A stretch of DNA of 64,000 nucleotides, taken from assembly GCF_000741785.1 (NCBI RefSeq), contig NZ_JGZP01000007.1:1-64000 (forward strand), written 5' to 3'. This DNA comes from Bifidobacterium stellenboschense. GTDB taxonomy: Bacteria; Actinomycetota; Actinomycetes; Actinomycetales; Bifidobacteriaceae. Under the pieces are notes generated by a model, which was not told where the DNA came from, did no database searches, and saw nothing but the letters and a program-made list of their open reading frames with translations. Positions 54,167-63,550 of the stretch are shown here, piece after piece. Numbering within the stretch: position 1 is the first letter of the stretch; every line of letters starts with the position of its first letter. The translations under genes and the position numbers were made by a program.

Positions 54167-55187
54167 GCCGATCGGTCTCCTCGTCCGTGGTCGCCCAGCT
54201 CGTGCAGATGCGCATCACCGTGTGCGTGTCGTCCGCCTTTTCCATGAAGCCGAGACGCACGTCGCGCTCCAGACGTTCGATCGTCGGCTTGTCGAGCGTG
54301 ATGAAGATCTGGTTGGTGGGCGCCTCGAACGTGAGCGTGTAGCCCTTCTCGCGCAACGCGGCGCGGATGCGGTCCGCCTGCACGTTCGCATTGCGGGCGA
54401 TGCGGAAGTAGAGATCGTCGGTGAACAGCGCATCGAACTGCGCGCCGAGCAGGAAGCCCTTCGCGAGGAGGGCGCCATGCTGCTTGATCTCGGTAAGGAA
54501 ATGCCGCGGGGCGGTGGAAAGCGTGTCGCGGTTCGCGAACACGACCGCCTCGCCGAACATCGCGCCGACTTTCGTGCCGCCTATATAGAAAACATCGGCG
54601 ATGGCGGCGAGCTCGGGCAGGGTCATGTCGCAGCCGGTCGCGGTCAGCCCGTAGCCGAGACGCGCGCCGTCGACGAACAGGGGCATGTCGTAGCGGTGCG
54701 CGACGTCGGCAATGGCCTGCAGCTCGGATTTCGCGTAGACCGTGCCGTACTCGGTCGACATGGAGACGTAGACGGAACCGGGGAAGACCATGTGGTCATG
54801 GTTGCCGTCAGCGTAGAAGGTTGCGCAGTATTCATCGAGCTCGTGAGGGTCCATTTTGCCGTCGTGGTGGGGGAGCGTGAGCACCTTGTGACCGGAGTAT
54901 TCGATGGCGCCCGCCTCGTGCACGTTCGGGTGGCCGGATTCGACGGCGACGACGCCCGCATACGGCGGCGTGATCGCGTCGATGACGACCTGGTTGGCCT
55001 GCGTGCCACCGACCAGGAACCAGATGTCGGCGTCCGGCAACTCGCATGCCTCGCGGATGCGCGTTTTGGCGCGCTCGCAGATCGGGTCGGAGCCGTAGCC
55101 GGGGTAGAGGCCGTCGTTGAGGCGCGTGATCGCGTCGATGACCGCCGGATGGGCGGCGCGGGAGTAATCGTTCTCGAAAGAAAGCAT
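54150..55187 (-). CDS. ltaE: low-specificity L-threonine aldolase
   Basis: PLP enzyme cleaving threonine or allo-threonine to glycine and acetaldehyde. 345 residues starting MLSFENDYSRAAHPAVIDAI. GTQANQVVI (PLP phosphate region), ESGHPNVHEAGAIEYSGHKV, the aspartate in PLFVDGARLGYG and the Schiff-base Lys206 in VFYIGGTKVGAMFGEA are the beta-eliminating-lyase signature. Single gene; the tRNA-His terminator lies upstream of it. Confidence 0.92.
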   Translation of the reverse strand: MLSFENDYSRAAHPAVIDAITRLNDGLYPGYGSDPICERAKTRIREACELPDADIWFLVGGTQANQVVIDAITPPYAGVVAVESGHPNVHEAGAIEYSGHKVLTLPHHDGKMDPHELDEYCATFYADGNHDHMVFPGSVYVSMSTEYGTVYAKSELQAIADVAHRYDMPLFVDGARLGYGLTATGCDMTLPELAAIADVFYIGGTKVGAMFGEAVVFANRDTLSTAPRHFLTEIKQHGALLAKGFLLGAQFDALFTDDLYFRIARNANVQADRIRAALREKGYTLTFEAPTNQIFITLDKPTIERLERDVRLGFMEKADDTHTVMRICTSWATTDEETDRLIALL

Positions 55188-55355
55188 GATGACGAGTGTA
55201 GGGCGTGGGGCGTTCCTATCGGGGCGTTACGCTCGACATTCGTCTGCGGACTGTACTTCCGGATGCCGGCCGTGTCTCGTGGTATCGGATTCGCGGTATC
55301 GGATTCTCGGATTCGGGGTGATGGGCTGTAGGCCGATGCTTCGCTGAAAACAAAA

Positions 55356-55383
55356 GACCCCCCGAGGTTTTCCTCGGGGGGTC
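55356..55383 (-). terminator. terminator of tRNA-His
   Basis: GACCCCCCGAGG, TTTT loop, CCTCGGGGGGTC: a 12-bp perfect stem followed on the minus strand by CTTTTGTTTTC, 8 bases past the tRNA 3' end. Confidence 0.9.
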
Positions 55384-55390
55384 TTAGTGG

Positions 55391-55463
55391 GGTGGCTAAC
55401 GTGGCTCGAACACGCGACCTTCTGAACCACAATCAGATGCTCTACCAACTGAGCTATAGCCAC
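55391..55463 (-). tRNA. tRNA-His (anticodon GTG)
   Basis: Acceptor stem GTGGCTA/TAGCCAC, D arm GCTCAGTTGGTAGAGC, anticodon loop TTGTGGT with GTG, T arm CGTGTTCGAGCCACG. The base before the stem (55464) encodes the extra G-1 opposite C73 that is typical of tRNA-His. Confidence 0.96.
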
Positions 55464-55925
55464 CATTGTTCTCGACCCGCTTGCGCCGGTCGGCAACGAG
55501 TGAATACAATACAGGACTTTTCGCCGTTGTCCAACTACGGCGTGTCGCTCTTGATTTCAAGGGTTGGGGTCAAATCGGACGGTCGTGGTGTGGCGGGCGA
55601 TTGTTCGGTCGTTCATGTGGATGCCGTTCGTGGAGCGGCATCCATGCGGGATCTGTCGCTCGGATGTCCGGCGTATATCCGGTCATGGCCGGCGGCAGGC
55701 CGTGGCGGTACGGCGGGTCTGTGGCTTGGCCGTGCGGCCGTGTTCGCTTACGCGCATTCGACGCTTGCCGTCCGGTGTGGTCGCGCATGCCGCAGGCTTG
55801 CCGTGCCGCAGGCCTGCTGCATCAACCGCTCGCATGTGCACATGGCAACGGTCACATTGTTCGTTTATGTTCATTTCAATAATGACGGCGAGCCTTACTG
55901 CTTATTGGTATTTCGGCGTGTCGCC
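55464..55925. other. 462-bp stretch without recognisable gene
   Basis: Open frames here have no start context, no known motif and shift between strands. I see no terminator or repeat of note. The last 80 bases are AT-richer than the surroundings and lead into the promoter of the RNA gene. Confidence 0.5.
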
Positions 55926-55955
55926 TTACATGCGATGTTCGGTTTTTGGTATACT
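55926..55955 (+). promoter_or_regulatory. extended -10 promoter of the structured RNA
   Basis: TTACAT (55926-55931), 18-bp spacer and TATACT (55950-55955) preceded by TGG, an extended -10. Initiation is expected near 55961-55963. Confidence 0.65.
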
Positions 55956-55960
55956 TCCAA

Positions 55961-56274
55961 GTGAAGGCCGGAGTTTAAGATCGGCCGGGAATCCGGCAGG
56001 TCGCAACGAAGCGCAGAAAGCCGTAAGGCCGCAGGCGCAACGCCTTCGAACTGATAATTGAACAGCGATCGATGGTGAATTCACCGAGGTGCGGCATGGA
56101 AGCACGGCGCAGGCGCCGGACCGCGAAGCAAACACGTGTACTGGTTAATGAGTGGTTCATCATTGCAAGGAGGCCGCGCAAGGTGGCGCGGCGAAACAGA
56201 TAGCGTACCATCGCCTCCTTCCCCATTACAGATGGCTCCCCGGAACTTCTTCCCTTCGGTTCCGGGGAGCCATC
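55961..56274 (+). ncRNA. structured non-coding RNA of about 310 nt, class not identified
   Basis: No open frame fits, but helices are dense: GGCCG/CGGCC (55966-55970 with 55982-55986), a GNRA-type hairpin GCC-GTAA-GGC (56020-56029), GGCG-CAA-CGCC (56034-56044), GGTGAATTCACC (56074-56085), CCGCGC/GCGCGG (56174-56179 with 56186-56191) inside AAGGAGGC/GCCTCCTT (56167-56174 with 56213-56220). A strong terminator closes it: 56231-56246 pairs with 56259-56274 over 16 bp, followed by TTCTTGTTG. The conserved cores of RNase P RNA, tmRNA and SRP RNA are not seen. The raiA RNA motif, known from Firmicutes and Actinobacteria and of similar size, is one hypothesis; I could not test it. Confidence 0.7.
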
Positions 56275-56513
56275 TTCTTGTTGTCGGGCGTATTCTTCGG
56301 AGTAGACACTTCGAAGTAGCGGGATTCTTCGCTTTGATGGTTCTTCGGGTTATAGGCAAAATGTGTGTCCAGCGGTCTAGTCGTTCTTCGTATTTTGTCG
56401 TGTATGTCCCATGCGGCTCCATGCGGCTCCGGCGGCTCCGGCCTTCGTTTCGGCACCGCGTTCTTCGACCTGTGGGTGCCGGTATGTCCCTTGCGGCTCC
56501 GGCCTTCGTATTT

Positions 56514-56601
56514 CCCTCCCGCTGGCGGGGGCGACGTGCACGAGCCGCGCTTCTTTTTTCCCTCCCGCTGGCGGGAGGTGGCGCGTAGCGCTGGAGGGTG
56601 G
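56514..56601. repeat. REP-like elements (partial and full copy)
   Basis: CCCTCCCGCTGGCGGGGGC at 56514-56532 and a full copy at 56561-56601 with CCTCCCGCTGGCGGGAGG followed by TGGCGCGTAGCGC and TGGAGGGTGG. Between the RNA terminator (56274) and here I see only short CGGCTCCGG repeats. Confidence 0.7.
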
Positions 56602-56852
56602 CCCACGGGAGGGTGGTCGCATGCAGGCGGTTCGTGGGAGGGCGGACGCGTGCAGGCGGGGCGACCCCGCATTCGTCCCATCGTCCCGCATCGTCATTGT
56701 CCGCCGTCGAAAAGGGACAGGCCTGAAGGTCCTCCGGCGTTACGCGATGGGAAACCGGACCGGGGTCCATGGAATCCGATGCGGCGTCTTGGGATTCCGG
56801 CTCCCGTGTCGCCCGTCGGGCCGGCCCGTGGCCCGGAGCCGTCGCTTCCGTC

Positions 56853-56923
56853 CCGGTAGGTGGCCGCCGTATCCGCTCCGGCAGGTGGCCGCCCCGGTAG
56901 GTGGCCGCCGTATCCGCTCCGGC
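56853..56923. repeat. 30-bp perfect direct repeat
   Basis: The 30 bases at 56853-56882 (core GGTGGCCGCCGTATCCGC) recur exactly at 56894-56923, a 41-bp period, just before the palindrome array. Confidence 0.85.
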
Positions 56924-56941
56924 GGGACGATATCCGCTTCG

Positions 56942-57296
56942 GCGTCACAAATCCCGGAGATGAGCGGCTTCGTCCGGGATTTATGACGCTGGGAGCTGGT
57001 CAGCGTCACAAATCCCGGAGAACGAGCCCATCATCCCGACAGCGGGACGCTGAGCCGCTCTCAGCGTCACATATTCCGGAGAATGGCCCCGTCGTCCGGG
57101 ATTCCTGACGCTGAGTTCCGCGCTCAGTGTCCCGGATTCGGGAGATGAGCGGCTTCGTCCGTAACCCGGGACGCTGAGCCTCTCCCAACGTCCCGGATTC
57201 GGGAGATGAGCGGCGTCGTCCGGGATTTGTGACGTTGACCCGCTCTCAGCGTCAGTAATCCCGGACGATAGGGCTGTTCTCCGGGATTTGTAACGC
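56942..57296. repeat. array of six 48-bp palindromic units at about 61-bp period
   Basis: Units at 56942-56989, 57003-57050, 57064-57111, 57127-57174, 57188-57235 and 57249-57296, each exactly 48 bp. Each opens with a form of GCGTCACAAATCCCGGA or GTGTCCCGGATTCGGGA and closes with its rough complement (for example TCCGGGATTTATGACGC). The links are 13 bp (one is 15) and run TGAGCCGCTCTCA or close variants, themselves partly palindromic. Middle parts such as GATGAGCGGCTTCG recur in units 1 and 4. No open frame explains it. Confidence 0.88.
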
Positions 57297-57335
57297 TGGT
57301 GGCGAACTCCTGGGGTGATGCGGTGGGCGGCCTTC

Positions 57336-57387
57336 GGGCCGGGGGCGTTCTCGGGCCGGGGGCGTTCTCGGGCCAGGGGGTGTTCTC
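57336..57387. repeat. three tandem 17-18-bp repeats
   Basis: GGGCCGGGGGCGTTCTC twice in a row (57336-57352, 57353-57369) and a third variant GGGCCAGGGGGTGTTCTC. Confidence 0.8.
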
Positions 57388-57485
57388 GAGTTCCACTCGC
57401 TGTGCCGTTTCGTGCCGCGGGGCGCGGCGATGCTCCACTTACGACACGCGGAATCCATGCCGTGAGGCGGTCGTAGGGGTGACGG

Positions 57486-57784
57486 CGCTCCACAACGGCA
57501 TGTGGGGATCGTGTTGTGGAGCGGCGGTGCGCCACAACACGGCCGTGAGAGGCGGTTCGTGGGAGTCGTGGCGCGATTTGAGGGCCCGTCCGCTCCACGA
57601 CGTGCGGTGGGAGCGATACCGGCGGCTGTTGTGGAGCGGGCCCGCTCCACAACAGGGACGGAACCCGGGGTTCCGGGGAGTTGTGGCGCACTTTACGGGC
57701 CGGGAACGCCGAAAATGGTGGTTTGTACGGGACAAGCGGCGGGATGCCGCTCCACAACAGGCTCTCCGGCACGTATTGTGGAGC
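57486..57784. repeat. array of five hairpins with CGCTCCACAAC arms
   Basis: Units 57486-57523, 57529-57574, 57591-57638, 57643-57688 and 57748-57784. Each starts with CGCTCCACAAC or a close variant (GCGCCACAAC, CGCTCCACGAC) and ends with GTTGTGGAGCG or a close variant. Lengths are 37-48 bp and loops differ in sequence. Distinct from the 48-bp family next to it. Confidence 0.8.
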
Positions 57785-57885
57785 AGGACCGGATGGGACG
57801 CGGGTTCGGGAGCCACGCGCCGCGCGCATCCGCAGCACGCGCCCCGAAAACGGCCGGCCCCATTAACCGAAACGGCCGTCCCATA

Positions 57886-57933
57886 ACCGAAACAACCGAA
57901 TCACGACCGAAACAACCGGATCACGACCGAACG
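57886..57933. repeat. 20-bp tandem repeat
   Basis: ACCGAAACAACCGAATCACG followed directly by ACCGAAACAACCGGATCACG and a truncated third unit. Confidence 0.8.
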
Positions 57934-57975
57934 ACTAGCCCGGCAGTGACGAACGCATCGGACTCCGGCCCGTGA

Positions 57976-58197
57976 CCACCCTCCGGCGCTGCGCGCCACC
58001 TCCCGCCAGCGGGAGGGGAAGAAGAGGACGACGGTCGCATGATTCGGCACCACTCCCACGCGACCGCCCTCCGACACCACACCGCCTCCGGCCCGTGGCC
58101 ACCTTTCGGCGCTACGCGCCACCTCCCGCCAGCGGGAGGAAGATAACGATCATCCCGCCGCGCATCGCGACCTGGCCGTCACCCCGCCGGCGGGAGG
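57976..58197. repeat. three REP-like elements
   Basis: 57976-58016 and 58099-58139 are full copies (CCACC, then CGGCGCTGCGCGCC or CGGCGCTACGCGCC, then ACCTCCCGCCAGCGGGAGG). 58180-58197 is the second stem only (ACCCCGCCGGCGGGAGG). From 58198 to 58533 I see no gene, only the leader of rpsL. Confidence 0.8.
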
Positions 58198-58533
58198 AAG
58201 ATGACAATCACAACCGCACGGCCATACACACCACCAGGCGAAGAACCGGATGCCGTATGTCGTCAGCGTGTCGTTGTCCGGGCGGTCCGTATTATGGATA
58301 TTCGTGTGTGCCAGCGGTACGCCTTATGTGACAGGGGTACGGCGCTGGGATATCCCGTGAATCGCATGGATCGCGCGCAGCAATGCGGCGGCGAGAGATG
58401 AACGGGCCATCGGGCCGGTGGGCAGTGGCTGACTTTCCGATTCGGAACAGGTTCCGGATGCAAGGGAAAGTGTGGCTCACGGTGCTGCGGGCCTCACGGA
58501 ACCAAGAGATAACACTGAATCGGAGAATTCAAG

Positions 58534-58905
58534 TTGCCTACTATCGAACAGCTCGTCCGTAAGGGACGTTCGCCGAAGCCGAAGAAGTCGAAGACTTTGG
58601 CGCTGAAGGGCAGCCCGCTGCGTCGCGGCGTGTGCACCCGTGTCTACACCACCACCCCGAAGAAGCCGAACTCGGCGCTTCGTAAGGTCGCCCGTGTCCG
58701 TCTGTCCTCCGGCATCGAAGTCACCGCCTACATCCCGGGCGAGGGCCACAACCTGCAGGAGCACTCCATCGTGCTCGTGCGCGGCGGCCGTGTGAAGGAT
58801 CTGCCGGGCGTGCGCTACCACATCGTGCGTGGCGCGCTCGATACCCAGGGTGTCAAGGACCGCAAGCAGGGTCGTTCCCTGTACGGAGCAAAGAAGGCGA
58901 AGTAA
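58534..58905 (+). CDS. rpsL: 30S ribosomal protein S12
   Basis: Decoding-centre protein of the small subunit, 123 residues. It starts with TTG at 58534 ([19 protein letters not shown] after the initiator), with CGGAGA eight bases upstream. The [17 protein letters not shown] and [11 protein letters not shown] loops are those in which streptomycin-resistance changes occur; the lysine of TPKKPNS is wild type. First gene of the str operon. Confidence 0.97.
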   Translation: MPTIEQLVRKGRSPKPKKSKTLALKGSPLRRGVCTRVYTTTPKKPNSALRKVARVRLSSGIEVTAYIPGEGHNLQEHSIVLVRGGRVKDLPGVRYHIVRGALDTQGVKDRKQGRSLYGAKKAK

Positions 58906-58910
58906 GAGAT

Positions 58911-59381
58911 ATGTCACGTAAAGGACCCGCTAAGAAGCACGTCGTGCTGCCCGATCCGATCTACGGCTCGACCGTCGTCGCGCAGCTGATCAACAAGATC
59001 CTCCTGGACGGCAAGAAGTCCATCGCCGAGGACATCGTCTACTCCGCGCTCGACATGGTCAAGGAGAAGACCGACCAGGAGCCGGTCGCCGTCCTCAAGC
59101 GCGCGCTGGACAACATCCGCCCGTCTCTCGAGGTGCGTTCCCGCCGAGTCGGCGGCGCCACCTACCAGGTGCCGGTCGAGGTCAAGCCGAACCGCGCCAA
59201 CACGCTGTGCCTGCGCTGGCTGACTGACTTCTCCCGCGCCCGTCGCGAGAAGACCATGGCCGAGCGTCTCGCCAACGAGATCCTGGACGCCTCCAACGGC
59301 CTCGGCGCTTCTGTCAAGCGTCGCGAGGATACTCATAAGATGGCAGAGGCCAACAAGGCCTTCGCCCACTACCGCTGGTAA
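58911..59381 (+). CDS. rpsG: 30S ribosomal protein S7
   Basis: 156 residues, [20 protein letters not shown]. Primary 16S rRNA-binding protein that nucleates the head of the 30S subunit. [20 protein letters not shown] and QVPVEV are typical blocks. Begins 5 bp after rpsL. Confidence 0.97.
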   Translation: MSRKGPAKKHVVLPDPIYGSTVVAQLINKILLDGKKSIAEDIVYSALDMVKEKTDQEPVAVLKRALDNIRPSLEVRSRRVGGATYQVPVEVKPNRANTLCLRWLTDFSRARREKTMAERLANEILDASNGLGASVKRREDTHKMAEANKAFAHYRW

Positions 59382-59411
59382 TCACTCGCCTGAGGAAGAC
59401 TAAGGATAAAG

Positions 59412-61535
59412 ATGGCTGCAGAGCTTTCGGACCTTCATTTCGTCCGCAACATCGGCATCATGGCCCACATCGATGCCGGTAAGACCACCACCACCGAGCG
59501 CATCCTGTACTACACCGGTAAGAACTACAAGATCGGTGAGACCCACGATGGCGCCTCGACGATGGACTTCATGGCGCAGGAGCAGGAGCGCGGCATCACG
59601 ATTCAGTCGGCCGCCACCACCTGCTTCTGGAGCCGTCAGTCCCACGACACCAAGGAAAAGTTCCAGATCAACATCATCGACACCCCGGGCCACGTGGACT
59701 TCACGGCCGAGGTGGAGCGCTCCCTGCGCGTGCTCGATGGCGCCGTCGCCGTCTTCGACGGCAAGGAGGGCGTGGAGCCGCAGTCCGAGACCGTGTGGCG
59801 TCAGGCCGACAAGTACGGCGTGCCGCGCATCTGCTTCATCAACAAGATGGATAAGCTCGGCGCGAACTTCTACTACTCCGTCGACACCATCAAGGAGAAG
59901 CTGGGCGCGACCCCGATCGTGATGCAGCTGCCGATCGGTGCCGAGAACGACTTCACCGGCGTCGTCGACCTGGTCGAGATGGTGGCCTACGTGTGGAACG
60001 GCACCGACAACCTCGGCGCCAAGTACGACACCACCGAGATTCCGGCCGACCTGAAGGACAAGGCCGACGAGTACCACGAGCAGCTGGTCGAGGCCGCCGC
60101 CGAGGCGAACGACGACCTGATGAACAAGTTCTTCGAGGACGGCGAGCTGTCCAAGGAGGACATCCGCGCGGGCGTCCGCCAGCTCACCATCGAGAAGAAG
60201 GCCTTCCCGGTCTTCTGCGGTTCCGCCTTCAAGGACAAGGGCGTTCAGCCGATGCTGGACGGCGTCGTCGACTACCTGCCGTCCCCGGAGGACGTGCCGG
60301 CCATCCAGGGCTTCGAGCCCGGCGACGAGTCCGTCGAGATCGACCGCAAGCCGACCAAGTCCGATCCGTTCGCGGCCCTCGTCTTCAAGATCTCCACCCA
60401 CCCGTTCTACGGCAAGCTCGTGTTCGTGCGCGTCTACTCCGGCTCCGTCAAGCCGGGCGACAACGTGCTCGACTCCACGCGCGGCAAGAAGGAGCGCATC
60501 GGCAAGATCTTCCAGATGCACGCCGACAAGGAGAACCCGGTCGACGTGGCCGACGCCGGCAACATCTACACCTTCGTGGGTCTGAAGAACGTCACCACCG
60601 GCGACACCCTGTGCGCCATGGACGCTCCGATCTCCCTCAACTCGATGACCTTCCCGGATCCGGTGATCCAGGTCGCCGTCGAGCCGAAGACCAAGGCCGA
60701 CCAGGAGAAGATGGGCATCGCCCTCGCCAAGCTGGCCGAAGAGGATCCGACGTTCCAGGTCACCACGGACGAGGAGTCCGGCCAGACCCTGATCGCCGGC
60801 ATGGGCGAGCTCCAGCTCGACATCATCGTCGACCGCATGCGTCGCGAGTTCAAGGTCGAGTGCACCCAGGGCAAGCCGCAGGTCGCCTACCGCGAGACCA
60901 TCCGCAAGGCCGTCATGGACCAGGGCTACACGCACAAGAAGCAGACCGGTGGTTCCGGCCAGTTCGCGAAGGTCCTGATGAACTTCGAGCCGCTCGAGAC
61001 CACCGAGGGCAAGACCTTCGAGTTCGAGAACGCCGTCACCGGCGGCCACATCTCCCAGGAGTTCATCCCGTCCATCGAGGCCGGCGTCAAGGAGGCCATG
61101 GAATCCGGTATTCTCGCCGGCTTCCCGGTCGTGGGCGTCAAGGCCACCGTCACCGACGGCCAGATGCACCCGGTCGATTCCTCCGAAATGGCCTTCAAGC
61201 TCGCGGGCTCCATGTGCTTCAAGGAAGCCGCCCCGAAGGCGAAGCCGGTCATCCTCGAGCCGATCATGGCCGTGGAAGTCCGTACCCCGGAGGACTACAT
61301 GGGCGAAGTCATCGGCGATCTCAACCAGCGCCGTGGCAACATCCAGTCCATGACCGACGCCACCGGCGTCAAGGTCATCGACGCCAAGGTCCCGCTGTCC
61401 GAGATGTTCGGCTACATCGGCGACCTCCGCTCGAAGACCCAGGGCCGCGCCATGTTCACCATGCAGATGGACTCCTACGCCGAGGTGCCGAAGAGCGTCT
61501 CCGACGAGATCATCAAGGCCCAGCGCGGCGAGTGA
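59412..61535 (+). CDS. fusA: elongation factor G
   Basis: Translocation GTPase, 707 residues. G1 [15 protein letters not shown], switch [17 protein letters not shown]3 [13 protein letters not shown]4 [10 protein letters not shown] and G5 near [10 protein letters not shown]. Domains II-V follow at normal length ([30 protein letters not shown]). 30 bp after rpsG, with AAGGATAAAG before the ATG. Confidence 0.98.
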   Translation: MAAELSDLHFVRNIGIMAHIDAGKTTTTERILYYTGKNYKIGETHDGASTMDFMAQEQERGITIQSAATTCFWSRQSHDTKEKFQINIIDTPGHVDFTAEVERSLRVLDGAVAVFDGKEGVEPQSETVWRQADKYGVPRICFINKMDKLGANFYYSVDTIKEKLGATPIVMQLPIGAENDFTGVVDLVEMVAYVWNGTDNLGAKYDTTEIPADLKDKADEYHEQLVEAAAEANDDLMNKFFEDGELSKEDIRAGVRQLTIEKKAFPVFCGSAFKDKGVQPMLDGVVDYLPSPEDVPAIQGFEPGDESVEIDRKPTKSDPFAALVFKISTHPFYGKLVFVRVYSGSVKPGDNVLDSTRGKKERIGKIFQMHADKENPVDVADAGNIYTFVGLKNVTTGDTLCAMDAPISLNSMTFPDPVIQVAVEPKTKADQEKMGIALAKLAEEDPTFQVTTDEESGQTLIAGMGELQLDIIVDRMRREFKVECTQGKPQVAYRETIRKAVMDQGYTHKKQTGGSGQFAKVLMNFEPLETTEGKTFEFENAVTGGHISQEFIPSIEAGVKEAMESGILAGFPVVGVKATVTDGQMHPVDSSEMAFKLAGSMCFKEAAPKAKPVILEPIMAVEVRTPEDYMGEVIGDLNQRRGNIQSMTDATGVKVIDAKVPLSEMFGYIGDLRSKTQGRAMFTMQMDSYAEVPKSVSDEIIKAQRGE

Positions 61536-61567
61536 CACGCGTAGCTACGTTGATTTGCGCCACGTCT

Positions 61568-61601
61568 CCAGTCAGCGGTAATATCGTGTACCGCTGACTG
61601 G
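61568..61601 (+). promoter_or_regulatory. hairpin in the fusA-tuf intergenic region
   Basis: CCAGTCAGCGGTA, 8-base loop, TACCGCTGACTGG: a perfect 13-bp stem 33 bp after fusA and 75 bp before tuf. The following GGTTCTGG has no T-run, so it is more likely an attenuator or processing site than a terminator. It may set the tuf/fusA ratio. Confidence 0.5.
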
Positions 61602-61675
61602 GTTCTGGCTCCTTTCAATGTGGCACGAAACCCAGAAACCCAGTAAACCTACGAAACGTCCAGGAGGACAAAGTA

Positions 61676-62875
61676 ATGGCAAAGGAAAAGTACGAGCGTA
61701 CTAAGCCGCACGTTAACATCGGCACCATCGGCCACGTCGATCACGGCAAGACGACCCTGACCGCGGCCATCTCCAAGGTTCTGCACGAGGAGTACCCGGA
61801 TGTCAACCCGGAGTATGACTTCAACCAGATCGATTCCGCTCCGGAAGAGGCCGCCCGCGGTATCACCATCAACATCGCCCACATCGAGTACCAGACCGCG
61901 AAGCGTCACTACGCTCACGTGGACTGCCCGGGCCACGCCGACTTCGTGAAGAACATGATCACCGGTGCCGCCCAGATGGATGGCGCCATCCTCGTGGTCG
62001 CCGCCACCGACGGCCCGATGGCCCAGACCCGCGAGCACGTCCTGCTCGCCCGTCAGGTCGGCGTCCCGAAGATCCTGGTCGCCCTGAACAAGTGCGACAT
62101 GGTCGACGATGAGGAGCTCATCGAGCTCGTCGAGGAAGAGGTCCGTGACCTCCTCGACGAGAACGGCTTCGATCGTGACTGCCCGGTCATCCACGTCTCC
62201 GCTTACGGTGCGCTGCACGACGACGCTCCGGACCACGAGAAGTGGGTTGAGCAGATCAAGAAGCTCATGGACGCCGTCGACGAGTACATCCCGACCCCGG
62301 TCCACGACCTCGACAAGCCGTTCCTGATGCCGATCGAGGACGTCTTCACCATCTCCGGCCGTGGTACCGTCGTCACCGGCCGTGTTGAGCGTGGCCAGCT
62401 GGCCGTCAACACCCCGGTCGAGATCGTCGGCATCCGCCCGACCCAGAACACCACCGTCACCTCCATCGAGACCTTCCACAAGACGATGGACTCCTGCGAG
62501 GCTGGCGACAACACCGGTCTGCTCCTCCGTGGCCTCGGCCGTACGGACGTCGAGCGTGGCCAGGTCGTGGCTGCTCCGGGCTCCGTCACCCCGCACACCA
62601 AGTTCGAGGGTGAGGTCTACGTCCTGACCAAGGATGAGGGTGGCCGTCACTCGCCGTTCTTCTCCAACTACCGTCCGCAGTTCTACTTCCGCACCACCGA
62701 CGTCACCGGCGTCATCGAGCTGCCGGAAGGCGTCGAGATGGTCCAGCCGGGCGATCACGCGACCTTCACCGTCGAGCTGATCCAGCCGATCGCTATGGAG
62801 GAGGGCCTGACCTTCGCCGTGCGTGAGGGTGGCCACACCGTCGGCTCGGGCCGTGTCACCAAGATCCTCGCCTGA
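61676..62875 (+). CDS. tuf: elongation factor Tu
   Basis: Delivers aminoacyl-tRNA to the ribosome. 399 residues, start [20 protein letters not shown] with AGGAGG upstream. [13 protein letters not shown] (G1), [12 protein letters not shown] (G3), NKCDMVDD (G4) and the C-terminal [35 protein letters not shown]. Last gene of the str operon. Confidence 0.98.
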   Translation: MAKEKYERTKPHVNIGTIGHVDHGKTTLTAAISKVLHEEYPDVNPEYDFNQIDSAPEEAARGITINIAHIEYQTAKRHYAHVDCPGHADFVKNMITGAAQMDGAILVVAATDGPMAQTREHVLLARQVGVPKILVALNKCDMVDDEELIELVEEEVRDLLDENGFDRDCPVIHVSAYGALHDDAPDHEKWVEQIKKLMDAVDEYIPTPVHDLDKPFLMPIEDVFTISGRGTVVTGRVERGQLAVNTPVEIVGIRPTQNTTVTSIETFHKTMDSCEAGDNTGLLLRGLGRTDVERGQVVAAPGSVTPHTKFEGEVYVLTKDEGGRHSPFFSNYRPQFYFRTTDVTGVIELPEGVEMVQPGDHATFTVELIQPIAMEEGLTFAVREGGHTVGSGRVTKILA

Positions 62876-62923
62876 TTCCCATCAGAGAGATCTTCAAGAC
62901 GCGCTTGAACTAGCGTTCTAAAC

Positions 62924-62957
62924 GAAAGCCTCGGAACCGCAGTGTTCCGAGGCTTTC
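62924..62957 (+). terminator. terminator of tuf
   Basis: GAAAGCCTCGGAAC, CGCAGT loop, GTTCCGAGGCTTTC, followed by GTCATATTC: a 14-bp perfect stem 49 bp after the tuf stop. Confidence 0.9.
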
Positions 62958-63007
62958 GTCATATTCAAACCCAATCTCGCTGAGCGAGTCGGCTCTTGTG
63001 TGGGTGA

Positions 63008-63426
63008 CCACCCTCAGTCAGCCTGTGGCTGACAGCTCCCGCCGGCGGGAGCAAAGCATCGTCTCGCTTCGCGAGTCTGTTGTTGTGGGGTGGCCACCCT
63101 CAGTCAGCCTGTGGCTGACAGCTCCCGCCGGCGGGAGCAAAGCATCGTCTCGCTTCGCGAGTCTGTTGTTGTGGGGTGGCCACCCTCAGTCAGCCTGTGG
63201 CTGACAGCTCCCGCCGGCGGGAGCAGAGCATCGTCTCGCTTCGCGAGTCTGTTGTTGTGGGGTACTACCCTCAGTCAGCTTGTGGCTGACACAGCTCCCG
63301 CCGGCGGGAGCAAAGCATTGCCTCGCGCAGCGAGTCCGGCTCCTGCGGGGATGTCGTCTCGCGGGGCGAGTCCTTCTTTTGCCCCCGCTGGCGGGGGCTG
63401 TCGGCGTAGCCGACTGGGGGTGGTCG
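63008..63426. repeat. tandem array of REP-like elements, about 86-bp unit
   Basis: Units begin at 63008, 63094, 63180 and about 63265. Each contains CCACCCTCAGTCAGCCTG, TGGCTGACAGCTCCCG, CCGGCGGGAGC and then a non-palindromic part including CATCGTCTCGCTTCGCGAG. The first three are almost identical and the fourth is diverged. A fifth copy, 63381-63426, is inverted. Short open frames across it are products of the repeat and not genes. Confidence 0.88.
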
Positions 63427-63477
63427 ACGGAAGCGACCAGAGGACTCGTCAAGAAGACCGCGCATCTCATCGCAGAG

Positions 63478-63506
63478 TTGCGATACTGGCATGGAACCGT
63501 TATGAC
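63478..63506 (+). promoter_or_regulatory. candidate promoter of the terminal gene
   Basis: TTGCGA (63478-63483), a 17-bp spacer and TATGAC (63501-63506), 45 bp before the TTG start. Confidence 0.45.
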
Positions 63507-63550
63507 GGTATTCTGGTACTCGTTGTGGTATCGACGAGGGAGCCTGGAAA

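Noticed and set aside
55961..56274. RNase P RNA, tmRNA or SRP RNA
   Set aside because: The GAGGAAAGTC-type core of RNase P, the tRNA-like ends and tag frame of tmRNA, and the GGAAGG...GCAGC apical loop of SRP RNA are not present.
56942..57296. CRISPR array
   Set aside because: The links between units are only 13-15 bp and are conserved, while the units themselves vary; a CRISPR has the opposite pattern. No cas gene is in the window.
57502..57975. Open frames across the CGCTCCACAAC hairpins
   Set aside because: Their peptides are translations of the repeats (recurring VVER/RSTT-like strings), with no start signal or conserved domain.
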